Positions 25,281-34,551 of a stretch of DNA of 64,000 nt are shown piece by piece. Source of the DNA: an uncultured Pelagibacteraceae bacterium (GTDB lineage Bacteria > Pseudomonadota > Alphaproteobacteria > Pelagibacterales > Pelagibacteraceae). How positions within the stretch are numbered: position 1 is the first letter of the stretch; every line of letters begins with the position of its first letter. The notes below the pieces were generated by a model. That model made no database searches and was not told where the DNA came from. It saw only the letters and a program-made list of their open reading frames with translations. Both the position numbers and the translations under genes were made by a program. The stretch is taken from NCBI GenBank assembly GCA_902633585.1, contig CACPGZ010000001.1:1-64000 (forward strand). The letters run 5' to 3'.

Positions 25281-26638
25281 TGATATTAAAAAAAAATGTT
25301 CTTCAAAATCTATTTTTAATTATCTTAATTGTTACATTAAGTTTTAATGCAAGTATTAATCCTTTATTAATTCAAATCGCTTCTATTAATTTTATTATTC
25401 TTTTTTTTTTATGTTTAAAGAATGATGAAATTAAAGAGAGGATTAAAGAAAATTATTTGAATAATAAATTTTTTTTTATCTTTTTTTTTGTATATTTGAG
25501 TTACCTTGTATTAAAAATAATTCCCTTTCCATTAAGTTTAATCGAAATCTTGGCACCTAATAATTATAATCTATATACTTCTATAAAAATTGACAAATCA
25601 TTATGGTCACTAAGTATAGATCCTGCAAGTTCATTTTTTGGACTACTAAACTGTATTAATTTTTTCATAATCTTTTTAATATTTCCTGTCTTGTTTAATA
25701 GAAGTCGATATTTAATGAAATTTTTATTTTTTTTGTGTGTCTTAGGTTTTTGCCATGCAGCATTTGCTACATACTGGATGTTGATTGGAAATCCATCAAT
25801 TTTTTTTATTGAGAAAATCCATTATTTAAATGCTTCCACGGGTCTCTTTGTAAATAGATCTGTTTTTGGAACATTTTTATTTTTATGTGCTTTTTCAGGG
25901 CTATATTACATAGTAATTTATTTTCAAAAAAATCAAATAACAAACTTTACTTTCGCGGAACAATTGAAAAGTAAAGTTTTTTTTATAAGAATCTTTATTA
26001 TTTTTTTAAGCATTGGAATTCTAACAACTTGGTCTAGAGCTGCAAATTTTAGCTATATTCTTATTTTATTCTCTTTTTTATTTTACTCAAAAATATCTTT
26101 TAAGAAATATATTAACCCACTATCAACTGTTATTATTTTCATATTGATTTTTGATGTTTGTGTAATGGCTGTACTATTTGGTAATGCAAAATTAATCGAA
26201 AGATATACTGAAACTTCGCTTTTGAGGGAAACAATAAGATTTGATCTACAAGCTTTTGGTTTAGAACAATTTAAAAACTTTTGGTTATTTGGTTATGGTA
26301 GTGGTGCTTTTGGAAGTATATTTAAAATTTTTTATCCTATTCCTGATAATTCTTTTAACTATTTAGCAGAACATACGCACAATGATGGAGTAGAACTTTT
26401 AGGTGAAATAGGATTATTAGGTGTTTCGATATTATTGTTGATATTAATTTTTTATTTTAAAATAATTTTAAAAGAAATTAATGGAAAAAAACAACTCAGA
26501 AGATTCACTTTATTAACTTTATTAATTTTAATTTTGTTTATCCAAAGTTTTGTAGATTTTTCATTACATACACCTGGTATACCAATTTTAATAGTAAGTA
26601 TTTTGTCTATAGGTCTAATTAACTATGAAAACCAATAA
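25280..26638 (+). CDS. O-antigen polymerase/ligase-like membrane protein
   Basis: 452 aa with about 11-12 membrane helices and a large periplasmic loop that contains FGYGSGAFGSIF and AEHTHNDGVELLGEIG, the His-containing pattern of the Wzy_C/WaaL family. It joins or polymerises lipid-linked glycan in the periplasmic leaflet. Its ATG overlaps the stop of the giant FecR/Ig-like gene (TAATG), implying coupled translation and hence a shared role; it might glycosylate that protein (O-oligosaccharyltransferases belong to this superfamily). Polymerase, ligase and protein glycosyltransferase cannot be told apart by eye. Confidence 0.82.
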   Translation: MILKKNVLQNLFLIILIVTLSFNASINPLLIQIASINFIILFFLCLKNDEIKERIKENYLNNKFFFIFFFVYLSYLVLKIIPFPLSLIEILAPNNYNLYTSIKIDKSLWSLSIDPASSFFGLLNCINFFIIFLIFPVLFNRSRYLMKFLFFLCVLGFCHAAFATYWMLIGNPSIFFIEKIHYLNASTGLFVNRSVFGTFLFLCAFSGLYYIVIYFQKNQITNFTFAEQLKSKVFFIRIFIIFLSIGILTTWSRAANFSYILILFSFLFYSKISFKKYINPLSTVIIFILIFDVCVMAVLFGNAKLIERYTETSLLRETIRFDLQAFGLEQFKNFWLFGYGSGAFGSIFKIFYPIPDNSFNYLAEHTHNDGVELLGEIGLLGVSILLLILIFYFKIILKEINGKKQLRRFTLLTLLILILFIQSFVDFSLHTPGIPILIVSILSIGLINYENQ

Positions 26639-26652
26639 TTTTTGAAAATATA

Positions 26653-27780
26653 TTATCTATTATCGCTTACGATATCCTCATTATCACTTATAATATACCA
26701 GTCATCTTGTTCTGCTATATAGGGTTTATATGTTTTAAATAAAGTTTCCGATGGAGTTAATAAACTTATTACATTATTCCATTTTACTAATTTAGTTGAA
26801 GGAATAAAAACTATATCATTTGGAAGAATATAAAAATTGTTTGCAGCTATAAATGCAGCAGGATTATTTAAGTCAATCGTAAATATATCTATGTAAAGGA
26901 ATTTGTTTAAATTCTCCCTCATTACATAAATATTTTTTGTTTTCGCAGTAGCTTTATTGATCCCCTTAGTTGCTAATAACTCAGTCAATGTTAAATCTTT
27001 ATACACAGAAATCGGTCCTGAAGTAGTAAACTCACCAAAGGCATAAGCTTGGTCAGTATCAGATTCTGATACATGTAAAACATCATCTTTCCTTAAATAC
27101 ACATCTAAATCAGTATTATTTTTATTCAGTAATTCAAAAAGATCTATTTCAAAAACTTCATCCCCCCTTCTGAGTAACGCAGTCTTCATATAACTTTTTT
27201 GATCTTTAATATAGCCAGCCCGTATAAGAGCATCTAAAACTTTTAAAGGTTGCTCAGAGAGTAAAATCGATAATGGACGATTAATTGCACCAGTTATATA
27301 AACATATGAACTATTATATTGCTCGATCTTTACAATCGTTTCAGGTTCTTGGTAAAAAGTTTTTAACACTTCATTTATAAATGATTGAGCTTCCTCTTTG
27401 GTTTTACCATCAATAACAACTTGACCAGCGTAAGGAATTGTTACGTCTCCTTTTGGACTTATAGTATATGAGCCATTAATATCATCAATATCTGTGATAG
27501 ATACATTTATAACATCCCCTGGGCCTATAGTATAATAATACTCATTCTCATCCATTAGCTTGATAATTTTTTTATCTTTATTTTTTTTCATATCCTCAAA
27601 TTTAGGAAGAGAAGCTGTATTGATTTTATTTAGATTGTGAAATTTTAGAGTAACGCCCCTTTGTTCTAGGCCTATTTTTTTTGGATTTTTACTTTTTGGT
27701 TCACTCTTGAAGCCCGTTGAGTTTGTACAACCAACTAAAAAAAGGGAAACTAACAGAATCTTTAAGTACATATGTTTCAT
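26653..27780 (-). CDS. Wza-type outer-membrane polysaccharide export lipoprotein
   Basis: 375 aa with a lipoprotein signal (LLVSLFLVGC, Cys18). The polysaccharide export domain starts at YYTIGPGDVINVSITD near 82 and continues VTIPYAGQVVIDGKTKEEA; SLBB-like beta-grasp domains follow (YVYITGAINRPLSI, AYAFGEFTTSGPISV). It forms the outer-membrane export channel for capsular or exopolysaccharide, with the Wzz/BY-kinase as inner-membrane partner. Confidence 0.92.
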   Translation of the reverse strand: MKHMYLKILLVSLFLVGCTNSTGFKSEPKSKNPKKIGLEQRGVTLKFHNLNKINTASLPKFEDMKKNKDKKIIKLMDENEYYYTIGPGDVINVSITDIDDINGSYTISPKGDVTIPYAGQVVIDGKTKEEAQSFINEVLKTFYQEPETIVKIEQYNSSYVYITGAINRPLSILLSEQPLKVLDALIRAGYIKDQKSYMKTALLRRGDEVFEIDLFELLNKNNTDLDVYLRKDDVLHVSESDTDQAYAFGEFTTSGPISVYKDLTLTELLATKGINKATAKTKNIYVMRENLNKFLYIDIFTIDLNNPAAFIAANNFYILPNDIVFIPSTKLVKWNNVISLLTPSETLFKTYKPYIAEQDDWYIISDNEDIVSDNR

Positions 27781-27794
27781 TTATATATTAATTT

Positions 27795-28994
27795 TTAAAA
27801 AAATGAAAAAAATTTAATAATAAATTTCAAACTAAGAATTAAAAATAATAACTCAACAAAAAATAGAGAAAGAATCAAACCATAAAGCCCTAAAAAATTT
27901 CCAAGAAATATAAATATAAATAACGAAAAAATAGCAGTAATTAGGGATATATTTCTTTGAAATAACATTTGGTCATTATAGTAAAAATAAACATTCATCA
28001 TTGTTGTTAATCCTCTTAAAAAGGCGATAGGAAATAAATAGTAAACATATTTAATTATTAAATCTAAAGGGTATTGGTCACTTAAAAGAATATTAAATAA
28101 AAAATTCCCAAAATAATAATGAATTAATATTGCAGTTAAAATAGTTATAACAAATAAACCTAATGATTTCATAATCATTCGATTGTCTTTTTTCTTCGAA
28201 TAATCAGGCATTATGATTTTTTGTAATTGAAATAATGGAATTAATAGAACTTCTAATACAAGTAATAAAATTGCGTAAATTGCAATATCATTTTTTAAAA
28301 TTAAAAATGGTGAAATTGTTAATCCCATATAAATTGTAAAATGATTTGATAGACTAATAATAAGATAATTTTTAGCTTTTAAAGCAAAAGTAAAAATTTT
28401 ATTCTCTAAATTTTTAATATTTTTATCTTTATATCTGAGATAAATTAAAAATTGTAGAATAATCGAAAATATTACTGAATAAATAAAAAAACTTAAAACT
28501 TTTAAAATTGTTAATTCATTTTTATAAATCATTAATAAAAATAAAAACACCAAAGTTTTTAATAAAAGGATAATATTTAATTGAAAATTTTTGTTTATAG
28601 CAACTAAAGCACCTTCATAAGAAAAAATTAAAAAAAAACACAATAATGATGAGAAAACAATAGTATTTGTCTCAAAACTATTTAGAAAAAAATATATAAT
28701 TATTAAAGGGAAAACACACAAAAAAATAAGACTTCTTAATTTTATGAAATTAAAAAGAATTGAGTTAAAATTATATAAATCTTTGTTATAAAGATTATTT
28801 CCATAATGAAAAAAACCAAATTCCATTGCTATTAATAAATATCCCAGAGCATTTTTTATCAATTGAAAATCTGCAAAACTTTCAACTTCTAAATTATTTA
28901 TTAAAAAAATTGTTAAAATTATACTTGAAATTCTAAAAAGAATTAGAATTGAAGAATTTTTAAGCGTACTTTTTAAAAGTTCCACAATTTTCAT
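27795..28994 (-). CDS. Wzx-like polysaccharide flippase
   Basis: 399 aa, about 12 hydrophobic helices throughout, no soluble domain, pattern of the MOP-superfamily polysaccharide biosynthesis proteins (N-terminal FRISSIILTIFL and paired Phe-rich helices). It would flip the lipid-linked repeat unit to the periplasm. Slightly short for the family (400-480). Called from topology, size and context rather than a diagnostic motif. Ends 14 bases upstream of the wza-like start on the same strand. Confidence 0.75.
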   Translation of the reverse strand: MKIVELLKSTLKNSSILILFRISSIILTIFLINNLEVESFADFQLIKNALGYLLIAMEFGFFHYGNNLYNKDLYNFNSILFNFIKLRSLIFLCVFPLIIIYFFLNSFETNTIVFSSLLCFFLIFSYEGALVAINKNFQLNIILLLKTLVFLFLLMIYKNELTILKVLSFFIYSVIFSIILQFLIYLRYKDKNIKNLENKIFTFALKAKNYLIISLSNHFTIYMGLTISPFLILKNDIAIYAILLLVLEVLLIPLFQLQKIIMPDYSKKKDNRMIMKSLGLFVITILTAILIHYYFGNFLFNILLSDQYPLDLIIKYVYYLFPIAFLRGLTTMMNVYFYYNDQMLFQRNISLITAIFSLFIFIFLGNFLGLYGLILSLFFVELLFLILSLKFIIKFFSFF

Positions 28995-29011
28995 AAAAGT
29001 ATATTTTTCTA

Positions 29012-29824
29012 TTAATTAAATTTTTTTAAAAATTTTTTATTAATCAATTTTCTTTTTTTATCAAATATGATGCCCCATTTTGAGTAATAATATAATATTG
29101 ATTTAAGATGAATGATAAATATTTTCAAACTTTTGTGTGAACTTCGATTATGCACGTGGGTTACATTAAGAGATTTAAAGTAGACTGTATCAAATTTTTC
29201 AGAAATTCTTCTATACCAATCAAGATCCTCTACATATAAAAAAAAATTATCATCATAAGAACCTACTTTCTTTATTACTTCAGGTTTTATAAAATAACAA
29301 GCTCCATGAATAAATGGCACGTTTGTAATATATTTTTTTTTTTTAAATGTATCTATCTTTTGATGTATTTTAATTGAAAAGTTATCATGATTGAAAAAAA
29401 ATCTAGAAAAAAAATTGAATATACTAGGAATAGATCTGCAAATTAACTGTGTAGTTCCATCAGTATTGACTAATTTTGGTGATAGTAATCCAAACTTCCT
29501 TTTTTTTATGAGTAGATTAATACAAGAAATAACATCATTAGCTTTAAGATAAATATCAGGATTTAATATCAAATATAAAGGATTATCTTTTATGGTTCTT
29601 CTGATATTATAATTATGTCCATTTCCAAAGCCTACATTTTCTTTTGACTCGAAGTAATTATATTTATTTTTTTTACAAAATTTAAATAAACTTTTTTGAT
29701 TAGCATTATCAAATATATAAACTTTCACTTTAATATTTTTAATTTTTTTAACAAATGTTAATACTTTAGAAATTTCTAAAATATTTGAATTATAAGATAC
29801 AAGTGAAACAACTAATTTTTTCAT
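29012..29824 (-). CDS. Glycosyltransferase family 2 (rhamnosyltransferase-like)
   Basis: 270 aa, GT-A fold. It begins VVSLVSYN, has ENVGFGNGHNYNI near 62 and the metal-binding LILNPDIYL near 85 (N-P-D in place of DxD, usual for this subfamily), IHGACYFIKPEV near 170 and DDNFFLYVEDLDWYRRI near 192 with the catalytic acidic pair. It adds a sugar to the lipid-linked intermediate in the cytosol. Donor and acceptor unknown. Confidence 0.87.
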   Translation of the reverse strand: MKKLVVSLVSYNSNILEISKVLTFVKKIKNIKVKVYIFDNANQKSLFKFCKKNKYNYFESKENVGFGNGHNYNIRRTIKDNPLYLILNPDIYLKANDVISCINLLIKKRKFGLLSPKLVNTDGTTQLICRSIPSIFNFFSRFFFNHDNFSIKIHQKIDTFKKKKYITNVPFIHGACYFIKPEVIKKVGSYDDNFFLYVEDLDWYRRISEKFDTVYFKSLNVTHVHNRSSHKSLKIFIIHLKSILYYYSKWGIIFDKKRKLINKKFLKKFN

Positions 29825-29832
29825 AAATATAA

Positions 29833-30306
29833 TTAGTTCAACTCAATAAATTTTTTAATTATTTCTGGCACATTTGATTTGGGCAATTTTTTTATCTTTT
29901 TATAATTATTTTTATCTTTTAAAGTTGAAACTATATTTTTAGCTAAATGATTTAAGGAAAATGATACATTTATATTATAAAGTTGCTTAAATTTTTTCAT
30001 TGCATAAATTTGATCATTTGGAGCCTCATGTTTCATTCTTGGAAATACAATAAAATTCTTTTTAAGCTTAATTAATTCCATTATAGTTGCTATACCACCA
30101 TGACAAATAACTAATTTACTTTTTTTTATATTCTTAATGTGCTGACTTGATAAAAAAAAATTTTTTGATTTAAAGTTTATTGGTAGATAATTACTATTAC
30201 CTCTTTGAACTAAAAAATTAAATTTTTTACATAAATCAGACTGATCAATATATTTAATTAGTCGATCAAAACCTTCAGGATAACTTCCAACTGTAATATA
30301 AATCAA
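29833..30306 (-). CDS. Alg13/PssE-like glycosyltransferase catalytic subunit
   Basis: 157 aa, matching the GT28 C-terminal domain alone: ITVGSYPEGFDRLI at the start, ICHGGIATIMELIKLKKNFIVFPR around 88-112 (UDP-sugar binding), and EAPNDQ. Such half-proteins work with an Alg14-like membrane partner, which is the next gene upstream (4-base overlap). Together they resemble bacterial PssD/PssE or eukaryotic Alg13/14 and would add the second sugar to the lipid carrier. Confidence 0.82.
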   Translation of the reverse strand: MIYITVGSYPEGFDRLIKYIDQSDLCKKFNFLVQRGNSNYLPINFKSKNFFLSSQHIKNIKKSKLVICHGGIATIMELIKLKKNFIVFPRMKHEAPNDQIYAMKKFKQLYNINVSFSLNHLAKNIVSTLKDKNNYKKIKKLPKSNVPEIIKKFIELN

Positions 30307-30767
30307 CTAATTATTCCTTTTGCTAGTTTTGCTTTTGGATAAGTTTTCTTTAAAGATTTAAATTGAATTATGAATAAATCTGAAAATTTATAACATATTC
30401 TACCTGTTAAGGTTGGTTTATCCATATTACCTATGCTTTCTATAAATATATTCTTAGTTTTAAGTAAAATTTTTCCTAATATGAAAGTCATCGCAGCAAC
30501 ATCTGCACCTGTTGAAATTATTATTTTGGGTCTTTCTATTAATATAATAAACAATGATTGTAAAAAATTCAAAAATAAATTTATTATATTTCTATTAGGA
30601 TGTTTAATAAAATAAATCTTATCTTTTAATTTTATTTTTTTTGAAAAAAAAGTAACATGATAAGCATCTTTTAGAATTATTCCTTTTAAGCATTGCGTTA
30701 ATTCATAATAATGGCCTCCTGTCGAATAAACTAAGCATACCTTTTTATTAATTTTATTTTTTTTCAT
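30303..30767 (-). CDS. Alg14/PssD-like glycosyltransferase membrane subunit
   Basis: 154 aa. It starts VCLVYSTGGHYYELTQCL, the hallmark of the Alg14 family, then has a hydrophobic stretch (INLFLNFLQSLFIILIERP) that docks to the membrane, ISTGADVAAMTFILGK and FIESIGNMDKPTLTGRI. It recruits the Alg13-like subunit encoded directly downstream. Its start overlaps the end of the split nucleotidyltransferase by 14 bases. Confidence 0.83.
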   Translation of the reverse strand: MKKNKINKKVCLVYSTGGHYYELTQCLKGIILKDAYHVTFFSKKIKLKDKIYFIKHPNRNIINLFLNFLQSLFIILIERPKIIISTGADVAAMTFILGKILLKTKNIFIESIGNMDKPTLTGRICYKFSDLFIIQFKSLKKTYPKAKLAKGIIS

Positions 30768-30951
30768 TTAAAAATTTTTTCAAGTTATTATTAGTATCTT
30801 TAATTATTCTCACTTTTTCTTTTTGTTTAAAATTATTTATTATTTTTATACTGTCATAACAATAAAGGTCTAAAGGGAATTTATTAAAAAAAGAATATAT
30901 TCTTAAATAAGTTAAAAATATATTTTTATTAAAAAAAATCCATAACTCCAT
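30754..30951 (-). pseudogene. 3' part of frameshifted nucleotidyltransferase-like gene
   Basis: This 65-codon frame continues the preceding protein after a one-base shift in a run of eight T (minus strand; plus 30931-30938). Removing one T joins FFFNNGVMDFF directly to NKNIFLTYLRIYSFFNKFPLDLYCYDS. The joined part supplies the last beta-strand with an Asp that the nucleotidyltransferase fold needs. The apparent ATG at 30951 is then internal. The stop overlaps the next gene in normal operon fashion, so the 3' end is well placed. Confidence 0.6.
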
Positions 30952-31393
30952 TATTAAAAAAAAATCTAATATCTAGATCTGAATTAGTATTTTTAAAGTT
31001 AGTTTTTGATCCTAAAGAGCCAATTATGACACACTCATTAATTGAATGACGTTTTTTTATCATCTTAATAATTTTTTTAGCTATTGAATTTAAATGTATC
31101 AAATTATTCTTATAGAATAATGAATATCTACATATTAGCCAAAATTGACAATTAAATATAAAAAATAAAGTATGAATTGCTATAATGGACAATACTAAGG
31201 AATTAGTAATTATACTTGCTAATATTATAATTAATAATTCTAAGAATATTCTAAAAATCAATTCTTTAGTCTGCATTCCTCTAAGACCTTGAAATAACCA
31301 ATTAATAATTAGAATAGAAAAAAATGAATTAATCATTTTATCTCCAAATGATTTTTTATTAAAAAAATAAAATTTCCTTTTATAAATATTCAT
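30929..31393 (-). pseudogene. 5' part of frameshifted nucleotidyltransferase-like gene
   Basis: 154 codons. After two or more hydrophobic segments (about 25-95) it carries IIGSLGSKTNFKNTNSDLDIRFF, the GSxxxx...SDxD signature of the nucleotidyltransferase (NTP-transferase 2) superfamily, then stops 13 residues later in a T-rich run. The remainder lies in the next frame (30754). Whole-length product would be about 210 aa. The shift may be a real mutation, phase-variable slippage or a homopolymer sequencing error. Confidence 0.6.
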
Positions 31394-33308
31394 TTATAAA
31401 CTCCACTAATCTTTTGTATGTATTTGATTTTGAAAAAAAACTAAAAGACTTTGTTGATCCATAAATTGATATATGTGACCCATCTAATGAATATGGGTAA
31501 TTATCTTCTGTAATATAATCTTTTTTAAATAAATCTTTTCTTTCTAACAAAAATATATTTGGGTTTTGACTATATTTTTTTTGTATCACGTCCCAAAATG
31601 CTCGACCATATTTTTCATTTATTTCTCTAAATATTAATTCACCTTTATTTTTATAAATAATGTTATCAACACTACTCCTAGTGAATTGAGGTGGTATATC
31701 AAAAATTACTACCTTATTGTTTCTTCTTATCTTATATTCAATAAAGTTAATCACACTTTGAGTGTAATTTTTATTTTGAATACTGTGCCAGGCACCTCCT
31801 AAAAAAATAATCTTATTTTCATTAATTTCATTTTTAACGTGATTTCTATTAATTTTACATTGTTTAATCGAAACATGATTTTTGGGAGCAGTAAATTTAC
31901 TACCAATAGAAGGAAAACAAAAATTTGTTGTTATACTATTTATTGAATATTTATTAGTTTCAGCAAAAATTTTAAGAAATGGTTCCCATTGAGCAGCATG
32001 GGAATCACCATATAATAAAATATTTTTTTTCTTATCTACAAAATTGTTAAGAAAACAATACAATCCTTGATCTCCAACCTTTTTAATATCTGTTTCTGTA
32101 AGATTAAAAAAACAGTAATTATTTTTTCTTTCGGCTAGTTCATGATAATTATTTTTTACAAATTCTGGAGTCTTAAATCTGTTTTGAAAACCATTATTTA
32201 AATGACCAGTTGTTCCAATTACAATAAAAAAAACAATTGAAATAAAACTATAAATAAAAATTTTTTTTTGAGTAAAAATTTTTAAGTTTTTATTTCTAAA
32301 AGGTTTTTCTATGTACTTCCATGAAAAAAAGGCTAATAAAAAAGAGAGTGATACTAGCAGTATTACTAAAATTAATTCAAGTTTTTCTCCTTTCCATATT
32401 TTTGCAAACGATAAAATTGGCCAATGCCACAGATATAAACTATAACTAATTAATCCTATTTTAACTAAAAAATCTTGAGATAGAACTTTGTTAACAATAG
32501 TTTTTTGACCACCAAAAATTATAATTAATACACATCCAATTACTGGAGCTAATGTATAAATACTTGGAAATGGAGTGTACTTATCAAAAAAAAATAATGA
32601 GATCAAAATTAATATTACGCCAATCGATGACAAAATATTATTATCTTTAATATTTTTTTTATGTAAAAAAAAAGCACTTAATGATCCAAAAAAAATTTCC
32701 CAAACTCTTCCTGGTAATAAATAAAAGTTTGCCACAGGTTGACTACGCCAACTTATTTCGGCATAAGCTAAACTAATAATAATCAAAAACGATATAATAT
32801 ATTTTATATTTTCTTTTTGATATTTCCATAAGTAAAATAGCATTATTGGGAAAAATAAATAATATTGCTCTTCCACAGATAAGCTCCATGTGTGAAGTAA
32901 AGGTTTTTCTTCAACAAGAGGTGAAAAGTAATTCGTCTCTTTCCAGAATAAAAAATTTGATATGAAAATACTTACAGCTATTAAACTTTGAAAAAAATCT
33001 TTTAACTGATAAGGAAACATTAAAAACCATCCAAAGGGTATGCAAACAATCATAACAGTAAAAAGTGCTGGTAAAATTCTTCTGGCTCTTCTGTTATAAA
33101 AATTAAATATACTAAAACTACTATTTTCTAAATCATTAATTAAAATTGATGTAATTAAATAACCACTTATTACAAAAAAAATATCTACACCTAAATAACC
33201 CCCACTAAAAATTTCAAAATCAGCATGAAAAAGTACTACAATTAAAACTGAAATTGCTCTTAATCCATCAATATCTTTTCTATATTTTAAACCCTTATTA
33301 AGACTCAT
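31380..33308 (-). CDS. OafA-type acyltransferase with C-terminal SGNH domain
   Basis: 642 aa. Residues 1-370 form the acyltransferase-3 domain: YRKDIDGLRAISVLIVVLFHAD with the catalytic His, GYLGVDIFFVISGYLI, LLHTWSLSVEEQYYLFFP and ten helices. Residues 400-642 are a periplasmic SGNH domain with LLYGDSHAAQW and, at the end, LDGSHISIYG giving the catalytic Asp-x-x-His. It O-acetylates surface glycan, passing the acyl group across the membrane. Overlaps its upstream neighbour by 11 bases. Confidence 0.92.
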   Translation of the reverse strand: MSLNKGLKYRKDIDGLRAISVLIVVLFHADFEIFSGGYLGVDIFFVISGYLITSILINDLENSSFSIFNFYNRRARRILPALFTVMIVCIPFGWFLMFPYQLKDFFQSLIAVSIFISNFLFWKETNYFSPLVEEKPLLHTWSLSVEEQYYLFFPIMLFYLWKYQKENIKYIISFLIIISLAYAEISWRSQPVANFYLLPGRVWEIFFGSLSAFFLHKKNIKDNNILSSIGVILILISLFFFDKYTPFPSIYTLAPVIGCVLIIIFGGQKTIVNKVLSQDFLVKIGLISYSLYLWHWPILSFAKIWKGEKLELILVILLVSLSFLLAFFSWKYIEKPFRNKNLKIFTQKKIFIYSFISIVFFIVIGTTGHLNNGFQNRFKTPEFVKNNYHELAERKNNYCFFNLTETDIKKVGDQGLYCFLNNFVDKKKNILLYGDSHAAQWEPFLKIFAETNKYSINSITTNFCFPSIGSKFTAPKNHVSIKQCKINRNHVKNEINENKIIFLGGAWHSIQNKNYTQSVINFIEYKIRRNNKVVIFDIPPQFTRSSVDNIIYKNKGELIFREINEKYGRAFWDVIQKKYSQNPNIFLLERKDLFKKDYITEDNYPYSLDGSHISIYGSTKSFSFFSKSNTYKRLVEFINEYL

Positions 33309-34551
33309 TTTTTTGATTTTTATGATTTATTTTTTCAAAATAACAAAATGAAAAAGCTGATAAGAAAAAAAATATTATTGTACTAAATAAAGTCTCCAGA
33401 AACATCGACCAAAAACCACTATATAAAAGTATACTTCCGTATAATAAAGTTGAAGCAGATAATGTATATCCTAACTTGTCAAAATTTTTGCGAAAGTATT
33501 TAAAAATTCTAAAATTTTGAACTACAAACTTTAAATAAATAGCTAAATAACTTATAAATCCAAAAACACCAAGTTCGCCCATTAAATGTGGATAAAAAGC
33601 ATCAATGCTTTTGAGCCCGAATAAATTTATATTATATTTATCATAAATTTTTGTGTCTTGTCTAGCTGTCCAACCACCATAATTTCCCACTCCAACTCCT
33701 AATAATAAATTATCCTTAATAAGATCATAGGATTGAACATAAAAATTATATCTGGTAGCTTGTTCGATATTTTTTTTGTCACTAAAGGTAATTAATTTAG
33801 ACTCAAATCTATTATTATAGAAAGAATTATTTGTCCAAAAAAGAAAACTTATTAAAAATATAATTAAAAAATTTTTAAATCTTAAAATTTTTACAAAATA
33901 AGCTAAAACTGAGATTAATAAAATTGAAGAAAGTGCGCTTAAAGACAGTGTGCAGAGTAATGCAATCAAAAAGATAGAAAAAATAATAAATCTTTTTAGT
34001 AAATATGAATATATGATTGGAAAAATAAGAAAAAAACCCAGATCGACTGGACTACCCACTATCGAATATGATCTAAAAGGGATTATATTTAAAGGACTAC
34101 CAAATACATTATATACCAAATAAAGATGTTCTTTTAATATAAATTCTATAACTGCAATAATTGAAATTAATAATGCAATATATAAATAGATTTCAAGAGT
34201 TCTTTTATATTTTTCCTTTTGATACAAAGCTACAGCAACAAAATACATAAAAAAAGGTAAAATATAATTCTTAAGCTGTACAAAAAAACTATACAAGTTT
34301 AAATCATCATAATTCATTATCGATGAAAAAATAAAAATTGTAAATAATATAAAAAACCAATTATAAATAATCGTATCTTTTTTAAAAAAAGATCTTTTAT
34401 AAAATGGGATTAAGAATATAAATAAGACTAATATAAAAAAATCGTCAAAAAATTTTATCATAGGATCTAAGAAGCTAGATAAATAATTCAAAAGAATTGA
34501 TGTCGTTAATATTAAAAATAAAAGGATTTCTGATATTCTAAATGATTTCAT
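33298..34551 (-). CDS. Second O-antigen polymerase/ligase-like protein (Wzy candidate)
   Basis: 417 aa with 10-12 helices. The periplasmic loop contains NLLLGVGVGNYGGWTARQD and PHLMGELGVFGFISYLA, the Wzy_C pattern. Compared with the protein at 25280 this one is embedded among glycosyltransferase genes, so it is the better candidate for the repeat-unit polymerase. It overlaps the adjacent GT4 gene by 4 bases (ATGA). Confidence 0.78.
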   Translation of the reverse strand: MKSFRISEILLFLILTTSILLNYLSSFLDPMIKFFDDFFILVLFIFLIPFYKRSFFKKDTIIYNWFFILFTIFIFSSIMNYDDLNLYSFFVQLKNYILPFFMYFVAVALYQKEKYKRTLEIYLYIALLISIIAVIEFILKEHLYLVYNVFGSPLNIIPFRSYSIVGSPVDLGFFLIFPIIYSYLLKRFIIFSIFLIALLCTLSLSALSSILLISVLAYFVKILRFKNFLIIFLISFLFWTNNSFYNNRFESKLITFSDKKNIEQATRYNFYVQSYDLIKDNLLLGVGVGNYGGWTARQDTKIYDKYNINLFGLKSIDAFYPHLMGELGVFGFISYLAIYLKFVVQNFRIFKYFRKNFDKLGYTLSASTLLYGSILLYSGFWSMFLETLFSTIIFFFLSAFSFCYFEKINHKNQKNES

